Positions 1 to 8,478 of a stretch of DNA of 64,000 bases are shown one piece after another. The DNA is from ZC4RG29 sp036273935 (GTDB taxonomy: Bacteria > Bacteroidota > Bacteroidia > Cytophagales > Cyclobacteriaceae): contig DASUGQ010000228.1 of NCBI GenBank assembly GCA_036273935.1, positions 1-64,000 of the forward strand, written 5' to 3'. The notes under the pieces were generated by a model, which saw nothing but the letters and a program-made list of their open reading frames with translations, was not told where the DNA came from and searched no databases. A program made the position numbers and the translations under genes. Numbering within the stretch: the first letter of the stretch is position 1; the number at the start of each line of letters is the position of its first letter.

Positions 1-93
1 GATCCTGCCAATTAGAAAACAACGAGGGAGTTTAGCCAAACCAAATGGTGAATGGCTTAAGTGATTGAGATAATAAAACAGAACTAAGCGCTA

Positions 94-459
94 ATGAAAA
101 AAGAAATAGATGGAATGGATGACATTCGCGTGCTGGTCGACACATTCTATGACAAAGTAAGAAAGGACGAGCTACTTGCTCCGATCTTCAACGAACGGAT
201 CAAAGATTGGGGACCCCATTTGGAAACGATGTATCAATTTTGGCAGACGTTACTGCTGGATCAGCATACGTATCGCGGTGCGCCGTTTGCTAAACATATC
301 GATTTACAAATTGGTAATCGACATTTTGACAGATGGATCACGCTGTTTCATCAGACGGTGGATGAACACTTTGCAGGCTTAGTGGCCGAGGAAGCAAAGT
401 TTCGCGCAATCAAGATCGCCGAAGTGTTCCGCTACAAACTCGACTTGTTGAGATTTTGA
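94..459 (+). CDS. Group III truncated haemoglobin
   Basis: This 121-residue cytosolic globin probably binds O2 or NO through haem and protects against nitrosative stress or scavenges oxygen. The length fits the truncated 2-on-2 fold. The N-terminal FYDKVRKD segment carries the B10 Tyr region, and the segment FAKHIDLQIG places His68 where group III members have the proximal haem ligand. The tail AEVFRYKLDLLRF is typical of the last helix. It stands alone before argC. A second, altered paralogue lies at 5585. Family assignment is firm; the ligand chemistry is inferred. Confidence 0.88.
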   Translation: MKKEIDGMDDIRVLVDTFYDKVRKDELLAPIFNERIKDWGPHLETMYQFWQTLLLDQHTYRGAPFAKHIDLQIGNRHFDRWITLFHQTVDEHFAGLVAEEAKFRAIKIAEVFRYKLDLLRF

Positions 460-554
460 TTCCATTCAATTTCTTCATGGAAGTGATGTATACAATTCAT
501 GGAGAAAATGAAATTATCAATGATTAATCTTGTTCATTTGGATAGCATATCACC

Positions 555-1535
555 ATGAAAGAAAAAGTAAAAATTGGGATTCTAGGAGGAGCTGGGCTCG
601 CGGCCGGGGAGTTGGTTAGGTTGCTCCTCCAACATCCCAACACTCATATTCAATTTATTCAAAGCTCCAGCCAGGCAGGGAAGAAGGTTTCTTACTGCCA
701 CCCCGACCTGGAGGGCGAATGTAACCTGGTATTTACTGACACGTGGCAACCAGATGTCGACGTGTTATTTATTTGTAAAGGCCACGGCCAGTCGAGGAAA
801 TTCCTGGAAGAGAATCATGTTCCAAAAAACATCAAGGTCATCGATCTGAGCCAGGACTTTAGGCTGAGAACTTCTCGCACCATCCAGGGCAGAGAATTTG
901 TATATGGATTGCCTGAACTAAATCGGGAGCTTATCAAAGAAGCCGATTCAATAGCAAATCCAGGTTGCTTCGCTACGGCGATCGAGTTAGCTCTTATCCC
1001 ATTGGCAACAACCGTAGTCAATGATATTCATATTCATTCTATCACGGGTTCCACAGGTGCCGGTCAGGGGCTTTCCGTAACTTCGTTGTTCAGTTGGCGA
1101 GATAATAATATATCGACTTACAAGGTCTTCGAGCACCAGCATTTGGATGAGATCACTGAGACTTTGCAAAGGTTGAATCCTGGTTTTGACTCAAGGTTGT
1201 ACATGGTTCCGGTTCGGGGCAACTATGCACGCGGAATATTCACTACACTCTATACCAGCACGTCCCTTAGTGGCGAAGAAATAAGGAATCACTATAGGAG
1301 CTATTACGGGGATAGCCATTTCGTTCGAATCAATGGAGATCAGGTTTATTTAAAAAAGGTGGTCAATACAAACAATGCCTTCATTTCCATCAGAAAGAAT
1401 GCAGATAATGTATTCATCGAATGTGTGATTGACAACCTTCTAAAAGGTGCGGCAGGGCAAGCTGTCCAAAATATGAACATCATGCTAAGGTTCGAAGAAT
1501 CAACGGGGCTTAGATTGAAGCCCTCAGCATATTGA
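555..1535 (+). CDS. argC: N-acetyl-gamma-glutamyl-phosphate reductase
   Basis: The 326-residue protein should catalyse the NADPH-dependent reduction of N-acetylglutamyl phosphate (or the N-succinyl form used by many Bacteroidota) to the semialdehyde in arginine synthesis. The N-terminal nucleotide-binding loop reads GILGGAGLAAGELVRLLL, and the catalytic Cys sits in NPGCFATAI (about residue 138). SGTGAGQG-like and HQH segments follow as in the family. No other arg gene is nearby, which is unusual because arg genes often cluster. It could be a solitary second copy. The start has a clear ATG 95 bp after the globin gene. Confidence 0.88.
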   Translation: MKEKVKIGILGGAGLAAGELVRLLLQHPNTHIQFIQSSSQAGKKVSYCHPDLEGECNLVFTDTWQPDVDVLFICKGHGQSRKFLEENHVPKNIKVIDLSQDFRLRTSRTIQGREFVYGLPELNRELIKEADSIANPGCFATAIELALIPLATTVVNDIHIHSITGSTGAGQGLSVTSLFSWRDNNISTYKVFEHQHLDEITETLQRLNPGFDSRLYMVPVRGNYARGIFTTLYTSTSLSGEEIRNHYRSYYGDSHFVRINGDQVYLKKVVNTNNAFISIRKNADNVFIECVIDNLLKGAAGQAVQNMNIMLRFEESTGLRLKPSAY

Positions 1536-1624
1536 TTGTTTCCATCCGGAATTCTAATCATATGCATCGCGACATTTCATTGATCTTCGGCATGGTTTCC
1601 CGGTAGTGTTTCGAACTTTGTAAT

Positions 1625-2545
1625 ATGGAGACAAGGTATTTACGATTGATTAAATCGATAGTCGAAGAAGGGAGTATATCCCGGGCGATTCATAAACTGA
1701 ATCTCACACAAAGCGCGTTGAGCTACCAGCTTAAAGAGGCGGAAATACAGATAGGTACACCGATCTTTTACAGAAGGAATAAGAAACTTATTCTGACGCC
1801 CGTCGGAAAGAAATTATATAACACAGCAATCAAGGTGTTGCATGAAATCGATACGACCGAATCTGAGATTAAACAGCTCGTCGCCGGAGAGACAGGCGTG
1901 ATTCGGATAAGTACGGAATGCTACACCAGCTATCACTGGCTTCCGGAGGTTTTGAAACGATTTAATGGCGAGTTCCCGAACGTCGAGGTCGAGATCGTGT
2001 TCGAGGCAACCCATAGACCCATTGAGAAACTGATAGAAGGTAACCTCGATATAGCCATTACCAGTAATCCTGAATTGAAGGACAAGGTGGAGTATATTGA
2101 ACTCTTTACCGATGAGATGTTTGCAATTGTTTCACCTTCTCATCATTGGGCTCAATTGCCATTCGTAAATGCTGTCGATTTCAGGGATGTAAAACTGATC
2201 ATACATTCACTTCCCTTGGAAACGGTTTCTATTTTTCGAAATCTGCTTGAACCCAAAGGAATACATCCCAGGGAGTTAATCATTCTTCCGTTGACAGAGG
2301 CATCGATCGAGCTTGTAAAAGCCAACATGGGCGTGATTGTATTGGCGAACTGGGCGTTGAAGCCCTACCGGAATCAAAGCATCAAAGCTATTAAGATTGG
2401 TCAAACCGGTTTTTTTCGTCAGCAGTATCTCGCTAAAATGAGGGATGGCCATCATCCCTTGTACTTTGACTATTTTATCAAGTTTCTACGGGAAGAAATA
2501 AATCTAGGCCAGAAGGACAATGAAGAGGATAGCACCATACAATAA
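1625..2545 (+). CDS. LysR-family regulator, MetR-like
   Basis: The 306-residue protein has a winged helix-turn-helix at residues 1-60 (ISRAIHKLNLTQSALSYQLK) and a periplasmic-binding-like effector domain after it. The sequence resembles MetR, the homocysteine-responsive activator of methionine genes. A Cys/Met PLP lyase gene lies 0.9 kb downstream, which agrees with a sulfur amino-acid role, but a peroxiredoxin gene follows directly (24 bp) and may share the transcript. Assignment to LysR is certain; the MetR subfamily is likely; the targets are inferred from position. Confidence 0.85.
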   Translation: METRYLRLIKSIVEEGSISRAIHKLNLTQSALSYQLKEAEIQIGTPIFYRRNKKLILTPVGKKLYNTAIKVLHEIDTTESEIKQLVAGETGVIRISTECYTSYHWLPEVLKRFNGEFPNVEVEIVFEATHRPIEKLIEGNLDIAITSNPELKDKVEYIELFTDEMFAIVSPSHHWAQLPFVNAVDFRDVKLIIHSLPLETVSIFRNLLEPKGIHPRELIILPLTEASIELVKANMGVIVLANWALKPYRNQSIKAIKIGQTGFFRQQYLAKMRDGHHPLYFDYFIKFLREEINLGQKDNEEDSTIQ

Positions 2546-2569
2546 TGTTTCACTTAAACACAATAAAAA

Positions 2570-3205
2570 ATGAGCTTAAAGATTGGAGATGACGCGCCTG
2601 ATTTTTCAATTCAGACGACGCAGGGTGAGATTAAATTTCACGAGTGGCTTGGCAACAATTGGGGAGTCTTGTATTCTCACCCGGCCGACTACACACCCGT
2701 CTGCACGACGGAACTTGGTCGAACAGCGATTCTAAAACAGGAATTTGACAAGCGCAAAACGAAGGTGATTGCAGTAAGTGTTGATAATCTTGATTCACAC
2801 TATGGGTGGATTAACGATATAAATGAAACACAAGATTGTGTCGTCAATTTTCCTATTATTGCAGACCCCGATAAGGTCGTTTCAAGATTATATGACATGA
2901 TCCATGAAAAAGCATCGGAGACCAAGGCTGTTCGTTCTTTTTTTTTTATCGGACCTGACAAAAAGATTAAAGCAACTATTACGTATCCGGCGTCGACAGG
3001 AAGAAACTTTCAGGAGATTCTTCGTGTGGTAGATTCGCTTCAGCTTACCGCGAACAAGCAAGTTGCGACGCCTGCAGATTGGCAATACGGGCAGGATGTA
3101 GTGATTCTTCCTTCAGTTCAGGACAGTGAAATAGCGGCTAAATTTCCTAAGGGTCATCGGAGAATAAAGCCGTACTTACGATATACGCCACATCCAATCA
3201 ATTGA
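2570..3205 (+). CDS. 1-Cys type peroxiredoxin (Prx6-like)
   Basis: The 211-residue cytosolic thiol peroxidase reduces H2O2 and organic peroxides. The peroxidatic Cys45 lies in the motif DYTPVCTTELG, with the family Pro and Thr in place. There is an extended C-terminal dimerisation domain after residue 160 (FPKGHRRIKPYLRYTPHP), as in Prx6/AhpC2-like proteins, and no resolving Cys is seen there. It starts 24 bp after the LysR gene, so the two are probably cotranscribed. The run of T at 2938-2947 lies within the open frame and does not break it. Confidence 0.9.
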   Translation: MSLKIGDDAPDFSIQTTQGEIKFHEWLGNNWGVLYSHPADYTPVCTTELGRTAILKQEFDKRKTKVIAVSVDNLDSHYGWINDINETQDCVVNFPIIADPDKVVSRLYDMIHEKASETKAVRSFFFIGPDKKIKATITYPASTGRNFQEILRVVDSLQLTANKQVATPADWQYGQDVVILPSVQDSEIAAKFPKGHRRIKPYLRYTPHPIN

Positions 3206-3276
3206 GAGTAGCTTGTTCGTTAGAAGTTGACAAGGTAACCGTGTTAGTTTATCATGGGTGAATAGGTGTACGATAT

Positions 3277-3355
3277 TGCAGGTACTGGCGTTAAGCGATG
3301 CAGTGAAATAATTTCAGTTTTCACAAATCAACCGTCAGGCGACGCCTTACCTGCA
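3277..3355. other. Structured inverted repeat upstream of the PLP lyase gene
   Basis: In the 280-bp gap between the peroxiredoxin and lyase genes, TGCAGGTACTGGCG (3277-3290) pairs with CGCCTTACCTGCA (3343-3355): 8 bp plus 4 bp with a small bulge. An inner hairpin TGAAAT-A-ATTTCA lies at about 3304-3316. It could be a leader RNA fold or a terminator for the upstream gene, but no U-run follows. I do not recognise a riboswitch class. Confidence 0.35.
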
Positions 3356-3485
3356 TTGTTTTACACGATAACCACTGTGGCTCGTGTTTACGGGCGACCC
3401 TCTATTCTCTTTTGGGCCACAGATCTGGCAGCTTGAACTAGCCTCGGGAACAAATTAAAAACACAAATAGCATCTACCGCCATTT

Positions 3486-4621
3486 ATGAAAAAACACATT
3501 GAGACGTTATGCGTACATCCTTTATCTGAGGAATATCAGATCGATTCCCCCCTTGTTGCATCCATTCAAACTGCAACCTCCTACATTCATATTAACAGGA
3601 AGGAACTGACTTACCCGGGATTCTTTTCCACTTATAATCAGAAGCGTTTAGGAACGATTATGGCAAAACATGATGGGGGAGCCTGGGGCATCGTTTTTAA
3701 TTCCGGTATGGCTGCGATCGGAACAGCTGTGTTATCATTGTTCATAAAGGTGATCATGTAATTTTTTCAAAAGAATTGTACGGTGGGACCCTTACGTTTG
3801 CCTCTGAACAGCTACCGAGAATGGGTATTTCCTGTTCTTTTGCGGAGTCTTCACTGGAGAGCTATCAGCAACTGACTCAAAAGAATACGCGACTAATTTT
3901 TTTAGAGACACCGTCCAATCCACTGCTGACCATTCTTCCTTTGGGTGATATTGCGAAATGGGCAAGGATGAATGGAATCATTACCATTGTAGACAACACG
4001 TTGGCGACTTCGATTAATCAAAGACCGATAGAAGCGGGCTGTGATATATCGATTCAGAGCGGTACGAAGTATCTGGGTGGCCACAGCGATTTGCAATTCG
4101 GTACATTGGTAACAAGCAACAAGGAGATGCAGGAACGCATTCTTCCGATTGCGAAATTGTATGGTGCGTCGCTTTCCCCCGAAAATTGTTATCGTGCTGA
4201 GCGCAGCCTTAAGACATTGTCGTTGCGGGTGTCAAGACAAAATGAAAACGCCATGGCTGTAGCAGAGTTTCTGCGTAATCATAAGTCGATTAAAAAAGTT
4301 TTTTATCCAGGATTGGAGACCCACCACAACCATGCTACAGCAATGAAACAAATGAGCGGTTTTGGCGGAATTGTCTCATTTGAGGTAAAAAAGGATAAGC
4401 ATGGCATAGACAACTTCCTGAACAGACTCGCATTGGTTAAGCCGGCCTTAAGTCTCGGTGGAGTTGAGAGCTTGATTTGCGTACCCGCAAGGACATCACA
4501 CAGTTCGTTGTCTTCTTATAAACGAAAAAGTATCGGCATCAAAGATAACTTGATAAGATTATCGGTTGGCATTGAGGCCGTGGAAGATATATTATTTGAT
4601 CTCAAGAAGGCCCTCGAATAA
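3486..4621 (+). pseudogene. Cys/Met PLP-dependent lyase, single frameshift
   Basis: This is a trans-sulfuration family enzyme (cystathionine gamma-synthase, beta-lyase or methionine gamma-lyase type). The first frame (3486-3761) gives the N-terminus through the segment SGMAAIGTAVLSLF. The frame 3776-4621 continues with YGGTLTFASEQLPRMGIS and carries the PLP Lys in SGTKYLGGHSD. One lost base near 3743 (TTGTTCATAAAG; a second C would restore LFHKGDHVIFSKELYGG) explains the split. Total length and motif order are otherwise normal. It is either a young pseudogene or a sequencing error. The MetR-like regulator upstream fits a sulfur role. Confidence 0.8.
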
Positions 4622-4635
4622 TAATTCATTTTCAG

Positions 4636-4981
4636 ATGATAGTTCTGACAAGAGTATATGGTCACAGGAAAAGGGGAAACGAATGTAGTATTTTGGTTGA
4701 CCGTATTTGGCCAAGAGGAGCGAGGAAAGCTAAGTTGGACATTAGCGCTTGGCATAAGGAACTTGCGCCAAGCAGTGCACTAAGGAAGTGGTTTGACCAT
4801 GACCCTGGTAAATGGGAACGATTTAAATTTAAGTATAAGAAGGAATTTGAACGAAAAAAGAATCTGTTAGCTCAAATCAGGGCTCTTGCGAAGGCAAATG
4901 GTAAGGTCACTCTATTGTATGCAGCGAAGGATAATAGTCACAAATGCTGTTGTGCTAAAAGAAGTCCTGGATTCAATATGA
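4636..4981 (+). pseudogene. DUF488 family protein, C-terminal frameshift
   Basis: The N-terminal 100 residues match DUF488: RVYGHRKRG, DRIWPRGARK, WFDHDPGKW and VTLLYAAKD. An extra A in the run at 4942-4944 shifts the frame. Reading without it gives HNAVVLKEVLDSI and a stop at 4979-4981, which matches the ends of the two intact paralogues in this window (11904, 56463). As written the frame runs to 5004 with an unrelated tail. DUF488 has no established reaction. It lies 15 bp after the lyase gene and is probably cotranscribed. Confidence 0.75.
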
Positions 4982-5035
4982 CACAAACAGGACTCTTTAT
5001 ATAGAGTATCTGCTTAATAATTTCGGATAAAATTG

Positions 5036-5049
5036 TCCGGTAATCCGGA
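5036..5049. promoter_or_regulatory. Candidate Rrf2 operator
   Basis: A 14-bp palindrome TCCGG-TAAT-CCGGA lies 38 bp before the Rrf2 start codon, next to a looser half-site CGGATAAAATTGTCCG. A -7-like TATCTTG follows at 5055-5061. The placement suggests autoregulation by the adjacent Rrf2 protein. Binding is inferred. Confidence 0.45.
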
Positions 5050-5086
5050 ATTATCTATCTTGCCATTTGATTTACCTAATTGACCG

Positions 5087-5521
5087 ATGTTCTCTAAAGC
5101 TTGTGAGTACGGTATAAAAGCCACTGTGCACATTGCTACGCAGTCGCTGCATGGAAACCGGGTTGGATTGAGAGATATTGCCAATAAGATTGACTCCCCG
5201 GAGGCATTTACGGCAAAGATCTTACAACTGCTTGTTAAGGCGAAGATTATTGATTCGGCAAAGGGCCCGTCTGGCGGATTTGCGGTGAATAAGGATCGGG
5301 TGAAGGAGACAACCCTCAGTGAAATCGTATCGGCGATCGATGGTGACACTATTTATAAAGGATGTGGACTTGGACTTCCTGAGTGTTCTGCAAAACGCCC
5401 GTGCCCGGTTCATTATAAATTTAAAGTCATCAGAGACGATTTAAAGAGGATGCTCGAAAGTGTGACAGTTTATGAGCTTTCGATGAACTTAAAGGACGGC
5501 CTGACCTATCTGAAAAGATAA
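5087..5521 (+). CDS. Rrf2-family Fe-S regulator (NsrR-like)
   Basis: The 144-residue protein starts MFSKACEYGIKATVHIA, typical of Rrf2 winged-helix regulators. Residues about 30-60 form the DNA-binding part (PEAFTAKILQLLVKAKII, then GPSGGFAV). Three Cys in GCGLGLPECSAKRPCPVH (C-X6-C-X5-C) should hold an Fe-S cluster, as in NsrR and IscR. The two genes that follow encode a truncated haemoglobin and a hemerythrin, so NO or O2 sensing is likely. Subfamily naming is not certain because NsrR and IscR share the cluster pattern. Confidence 0.85.
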   Translation: MFSKACEYGIKATVHIATQSLHGNRVGLRDIANKIDSPEAFTAKILQLLVKAKIIDSAKGPSGGFAVNKDRVKETTLSEIVSAIDGDTIYKGCGLGLPECSAKRPCPVHYKFKVIRDDLKRMLESVTVYELSMNLKDGLTYLKR

Positions 5522-5584
5522 ATCAATGCATTTGTTCAATGCGTAGCAGTTTTTTGGGATTGATCGTGAGTTGAATTGAAGCGA

Positions 5585-5968
5585 ATGGAAAACCTGACTG
5601 ATATATTGTCATATGGAGATGTTGAATTTTTGGTCCGGGCATTCTATGAAAAAGTGAAAAATGACAAAGTTCTAGGCAGCACTTTTGAAAGGATCATTGG
5701 TCGCAATTGGGACGGTCATGTCGCTAGAATGTCGATTTATTGGAACGCACTGATCCTGGAAAAAAAGCATGACTATGAAAAACAATTCCAGCAATACGCA
5801 AAGCTGCCAATTGGGAAAAAATATTTTGAAAGATGGACATTTCTATTTTTTCAAACGGTAAATGAGAATTTTGCAGGGAGTAATGCAGACGAGGCAAAAC
5901 TGGCAGCCATCAAAATTGCATTGCATTTTGAGCCGCTATATCGTCATGACATAGACCTGATAACATAA
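5585..5968 (+). CDS. Truncated haemoglobin with altered proximal residue
   Basis: The ATG at 5585 is preferred over the in-frame TTG at 5576. The product (127 residues) aligns through its length with the globin at 94: FLVRAFYEKVKND, IYWNALILEK, FERWTFLFFQTVNENFAG. The position equivalent to His68 of that paralogue is Tyr71 here (FQQYAKLPIG versus FAKHIDLQIG). Group III globins use that His to bind haem iron, so this protein may be Tyr-ligated or may have lost haem binding. It sits between an Fe-S Rrf2 gene and a hemerythrin gene, 8 bp before the latter. Confidence 0.82.
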   Translation: MENLTDILSYGDVEFLVRAFYEKVKNDKVLGSTFERIIGRNWDGHVARMSIYWNALILEKKHDYEKQFQQYAKLPIGKKYFERWTFLFFQTVNENFAGSNADEAKLAAIKIALHFEPLYRHDIDLIT

Positions 5969-5975
5969 GAATGAA

Positions 5976-6452
5976 ATGAATAAAGGTAAACCTCTAAAAA
6001 GACATGCCGCGTTTTATGTACTAAGCCACGGGCATCATGATGGGTTGATATTATGCTGGAAGATCCGGTCAGGGTTATCAAAGAAAATCAATCCGATGAG
6101 GATCAAAAGTTATACAAACTGGTTTTACTCCACGCAGTTGCTTCCACATTTTGAAATGGAAGAAAAGGTCATATTTCCATTATTGGACGCTGACCACGAA
6201 TTGGTCAAAAAAGCGCTCGCTGATCACCGAAGGTTGAGAAGGCTGTTCGAAGACAAAGAGGATGTCAACAGGTCACTGAGTCGTATCGAAGAGGAGTTGG
6301 AGGATCACATCAGGTTTGAGGAGCGGGTTCTATTTGAAGAGATCCAAAGAAGTGTATCCATGCATGACCTCGAAAACCTCGCCTCCAACCCGGTCCTGCA
6401 ATCAAACGCTACAAGATGTGATTGGGAGGACGAGTTTTGGAAGGAGAGATAA
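5976..6452 (+). CDS. Hemerythrin HHE-domain protein
   Basis: The 158-residue cytosolic protein has the four-helix di-iron motif set: HGHHDG near residue 18, LPHFEMEEKVIFPLL, ADHRRLRRLF and DHIRFEERVLFEEI. These provide the His and Glu ligands of hemerythrin-like di-iron sites that bind O2 or NO or aid repair of Fe-S centres. It follows the truncated globin by 8 bp, so the Rrf2, globin and hemerythrin genes look like one unit. The C-terminal 30 residues have no recognised motif. Confidence 0.85.
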   Translation: MNKGKPLKRHAAFYVLSHGHHDGLILCWKIRSGLSKKINPMRIKSYTNWFYSTQLLPHFEMEEKVIFPLLDADHELVKKALADHRRLRRLFEDKEDVNRSLSRIEEELEDHIRFEERVLFEEIQRSVSMHDLENLASNPVLQSNATRCDWEDEFWKER

Positions 6453-6555
6453 TTCCCCTACAGTGTTTTCACGCCTCATAGGCGAAGAGGATGGACAGGT
6501 TAAATAAGATATTAATTGCTGCACCCATCCATTCCGTCTTTCGCTTTAGCCAACT

Positions 6556-6975
6556 TTATTGCGACTGGTTCACAGAAGTTTCCGAATAGGAGTTGACGAT
6601 ATCCACTACAAGGAAGTACTTCTTTTTATTATTGAATTGCCACGAGAAACTGGTGCCGACCCGCCGTCCCATGAGAATAAATCCAAACGGCGACAGCACC
6701 GAAATGCCGTTGACGTCGCTGTCGACCTCGTTTGGTGGCAACAGCTTATAGGTATGGTTAATTCTGGCGATGGTGTCTCGCACTGTTATAGTTGAGTACA
6801 AACGGGAGACGTTACGAGGGAAATCGGTATCGAAAGTAATCCTCGCTGTTGTTAATTGTTTGAGGATATCACCTTTAGGTGTTTCAGTATCCCTCAATGC
6901 CAATCCGCTTGTAATGCAATGGATCAATCTTTCCCGATCCGCTTCAGTCATGATCAATTGCTCATTTTTTGACAT
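6556..6975 (-). CDS. GreA/GreB C-terminal family protein (Rnk-like)
   Basis: The start MSKNEQLIM at 6975 has AAGGA about 8 nt upstream and is preferred over the ATG at 6981. The roughly 139-residue product has a short helical N-terminus (TEADRERLIHCITSG) and a C-terminal FKBP-like domain: NGISVLSPFGFILMGRR, then VGTSFSW, as in GreA, GreB and Rnk. Such proteins bind RNA polymerase in its secondary channel. The short N-terminal arm suggests the Rnk group. Decayed relatives lie at about 20925 and 58551. Confidence 0.75.
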   Translation of the reverse strand: MSKNEQLIMTEADRERLIHCITSGLALRDTETPKGDILKQLTTARITFDTDFPRNVSRLYSTITVRDTIARINHTYKLLPPNEVDSDVNGISVLSPFGFILMGRRVGTSFSWQFNNKKKYFLVVDIVNSYSETSVNQSQ

Positions 6976-7393
6976 AGTCATAATCCTTCATGTTTTAAGT
7001 TGAAACTTGTTTCGAGAAGAGTTTTTCGGTGCAATGCGACCAGATGATCACAACGCACTCATCCAAAGTGATTTGGATGGACTAAAACATGAAAGACTAT
7101 GGTGATTTTGAGCAGATGCTGAGCCATCAGTATTCTGATTTTTTTTATTTACGATAATTGATAATCAATTAAGAACAAGCCTGGAATGCGCTTGTTGAGT
7201 CACGCTGCGTACCAAAGGAATTCTTATGGACACGGTCGCATGAAGACTTCAACCGTGCTGAGTCTTCCCTTCGATAAAGCAAGCAATTTTGACTTTGATG
7301 TGGCCTTGGTCTGCGAGTGAGCAGATAGGGCCTTGTTAGGCATGGAAGACCTTAAAGGCCGGAGTGTTGCAGGCGCCGCGCTTAATTACTAGG

Positions 7394-7416
7394 ACTAACC
7401 CGAATGTTGGGTTAGT
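7394..7416. terminator. Hairpin, possible terminator or small-RNA fold
   Basis: ACTAACCC and GGGTTAGT pair over 8 bp with a 7-nt loop. On the plus strand TAAAT follows, with no strong T-run. It lies about 80 bp downstream of the leftward TACCTTTG box, so it could end or structure a short leftward transcript. Confidence 0.35.
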
Positions 7417-7495
7417 TAAATGATAATTCACGATTATATTTCTTAGAAAGCCGCACATATTGTCTACTAACGTATTCAATTGAGTCTTGTTTTCG

Positions 7496-7548
7496 CAAAG
7501 GTACGGAAAATAGTGGATAATACTACTTGATTGCTGAAGACAAAGTTA
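7496..7548 (-). promoter_or_regulatory. Two leftward Bacteroidota-type -7 boxes
   Basis: The minus strand reads TAACTTTG (7541-7548) and TACCTTTG (7496-7503). Both match the TAnnTTTG element of the primary sigma factor in this phylum. No gene starts close downstream; the nearest leftward gene starts at 6975. The boxes may drive a long leader or a non-coding RNA. Confidence 0.4.
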
Positions 7549-7661
7549 GGTTGAGGCCATGTGCATCGATCATGGAGGTAAATGATTTCGGTAAACTTTT
7601 TGAGGTAATCACCCAAGCAAGCTCACTATTGAAAGGAATGCTCCGAAAAAATTGAAAGATA

Positions 7662-8162
7662 ATGGAAACTAATAAAACACAATTAATTGCAACTGCGGTT
7701 GTGCTGATTGTCTACTTGGCAACCAAGTACATTACAAATAAGATCATAGAGAATGTTGGAAAAAGATTCATCTACCCGACTGTGCGGGTAAAGGTAGTAT
7801 GCAAAATCGTAAATGGTATATTGTTCATAATCCTGACTACATTAATTTTGTTGATCTGGGGTGTTGATCGGGATGACTTCCTGTATTTCACCACTTCGCT
7901 TTTGGCAGTGGTGGGAATCGCGTTTTTTGCACAATGGTCGATTGTATCAAATGTAACGTCAACATTAATAATCTACTTTAGCCATCCGGTGCGGTTAGGA
8001 GATACTATTACAGTATTGGACCCAGACTACAATATTGAGGGAAAGATTACTGATATTGGAATCTTCTTCCTGACCATAAAAACGGCCAACAACGAAGAGA
8101 TTACTATGCCAAGCAATGTGTTCATGCAGAAATTGATCAGAAAAAAATTAACGGCTGGATGA
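7662..8162 (+). CDS. Small MscS-type mechanosensitive channel
   Basis: The 166-residue inner-membrane protein has two N-terminal membrane helices (about residues 8-26 and 48-68), a third pore-like helix (AVVGIAFFAQWSIVSNVTST) and the MscS beta domain (HPVRLGDTITVLDPDYNIEG, then ITDIGIFFLTIKTANNEEIT). MscS homologues open under membrane tension and release solutes. It lacks the large C-terminal cage of full MscS, as many short Bacteroidota members do. It appears monocistronic. Confidence 0.85.
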   Translation: METNKTQLIATAVVLIVYLATKYITNKIIENVGKRFIYPTVRVKVVCKIVNGILFIILTTLILLIWGVDRDDFLYFTTSLLAVVGIAFFAQWSIVSNVTSTLIIYFSHPVRLGDTITVLDPDYNIEGKITDIGIFFLTIKTANNEEITMPSNVFMQKLIRKKLTAG

Positions 8163-8414
8163 AAGCACACGATGACAAAACCCAAACGGCTCCAGCTTTA
8201 ATTCGCTTAGCGAATGGAGAGATCCTGCACAAGTCCCCTGTTGCTGGTTGTCTGGGAAACAAGAATTTGACTCGTTAGATCACCGCAGACTGCGATGGGT
8301 TGAATGCTGTTCAGTTTAAACCTAGGGTGAGTCAAAAAGTATCACTGAGTATTTTCGCGCCAATTCAATCCGTCGGAATGGATGGGATGCCTTTCAAAAG
8401 ACGAATTTCTTATT
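8163..8414. other. Non-coding gap before the sensor gene
   Basis: Only short chance ORFs were seen between the MscS gene and the four-helix-bundle gene. The one noteworthy site is the sigma-54-like sequence that follows at 8415. Confidence 0.4.
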
Positions 8415-8430
8415 TGGTACAGATGTTGAC
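8415..8430 (+). promoter_or_regulatory. Sigma-54-like -24/-12 sequence
   Basis: TGGTACAGATGTTGAC lies about 50 bp before the start at 8479. It matches 12 of 16 positions of the strong leftward sites in this window (TGGCACAGATACTGCA). The -12 dinucleotide is GA instead of GC, so activity is doubtful. No TACCC palindrome was found upstream. Confidence 0.3.
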
Positions 8431-8478
8431 TATTAGGATTGTGATTTCAGACGTTGCAAATCTTTGCAAGGACGAGGA

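Larger units (their letters stand above)
6982..7661. other. 680-bp gap with a hairpin and leftward promoters
   Basis: No convincing gene was found. It holds a palindrome AATTGAT-A-ATCAATT (7156-7170), a hairpin ACTAACCC/GGGTTAGT (7394-7416) and two leftward -7-like boxes (7496-7503, 7541-7548). A 27-codon ORF (7572-7655, MEVNDFGKLFEVITQA) ends 7 bp before the MscS gene and may be a leader peptide or chance. Confidence 0.5.

Noticed and set aside
3277..3355. Integron attC-like site
   Set aside because: GTTAAGC and an AAC motif are present but in the wrong order and not at the stem ends; no integrase is nearby.
3206..3485. SAM-type riboswitch before the PLP lyase
   Set aside because: None of the conserved core sequences of known SAM classes could be found.
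4930..4990. Programmed frameshift in the DUF488 gene
   Set aside because: No slippery heptamer or downstream structure; the paralogues need none. A single extra A is simpler.
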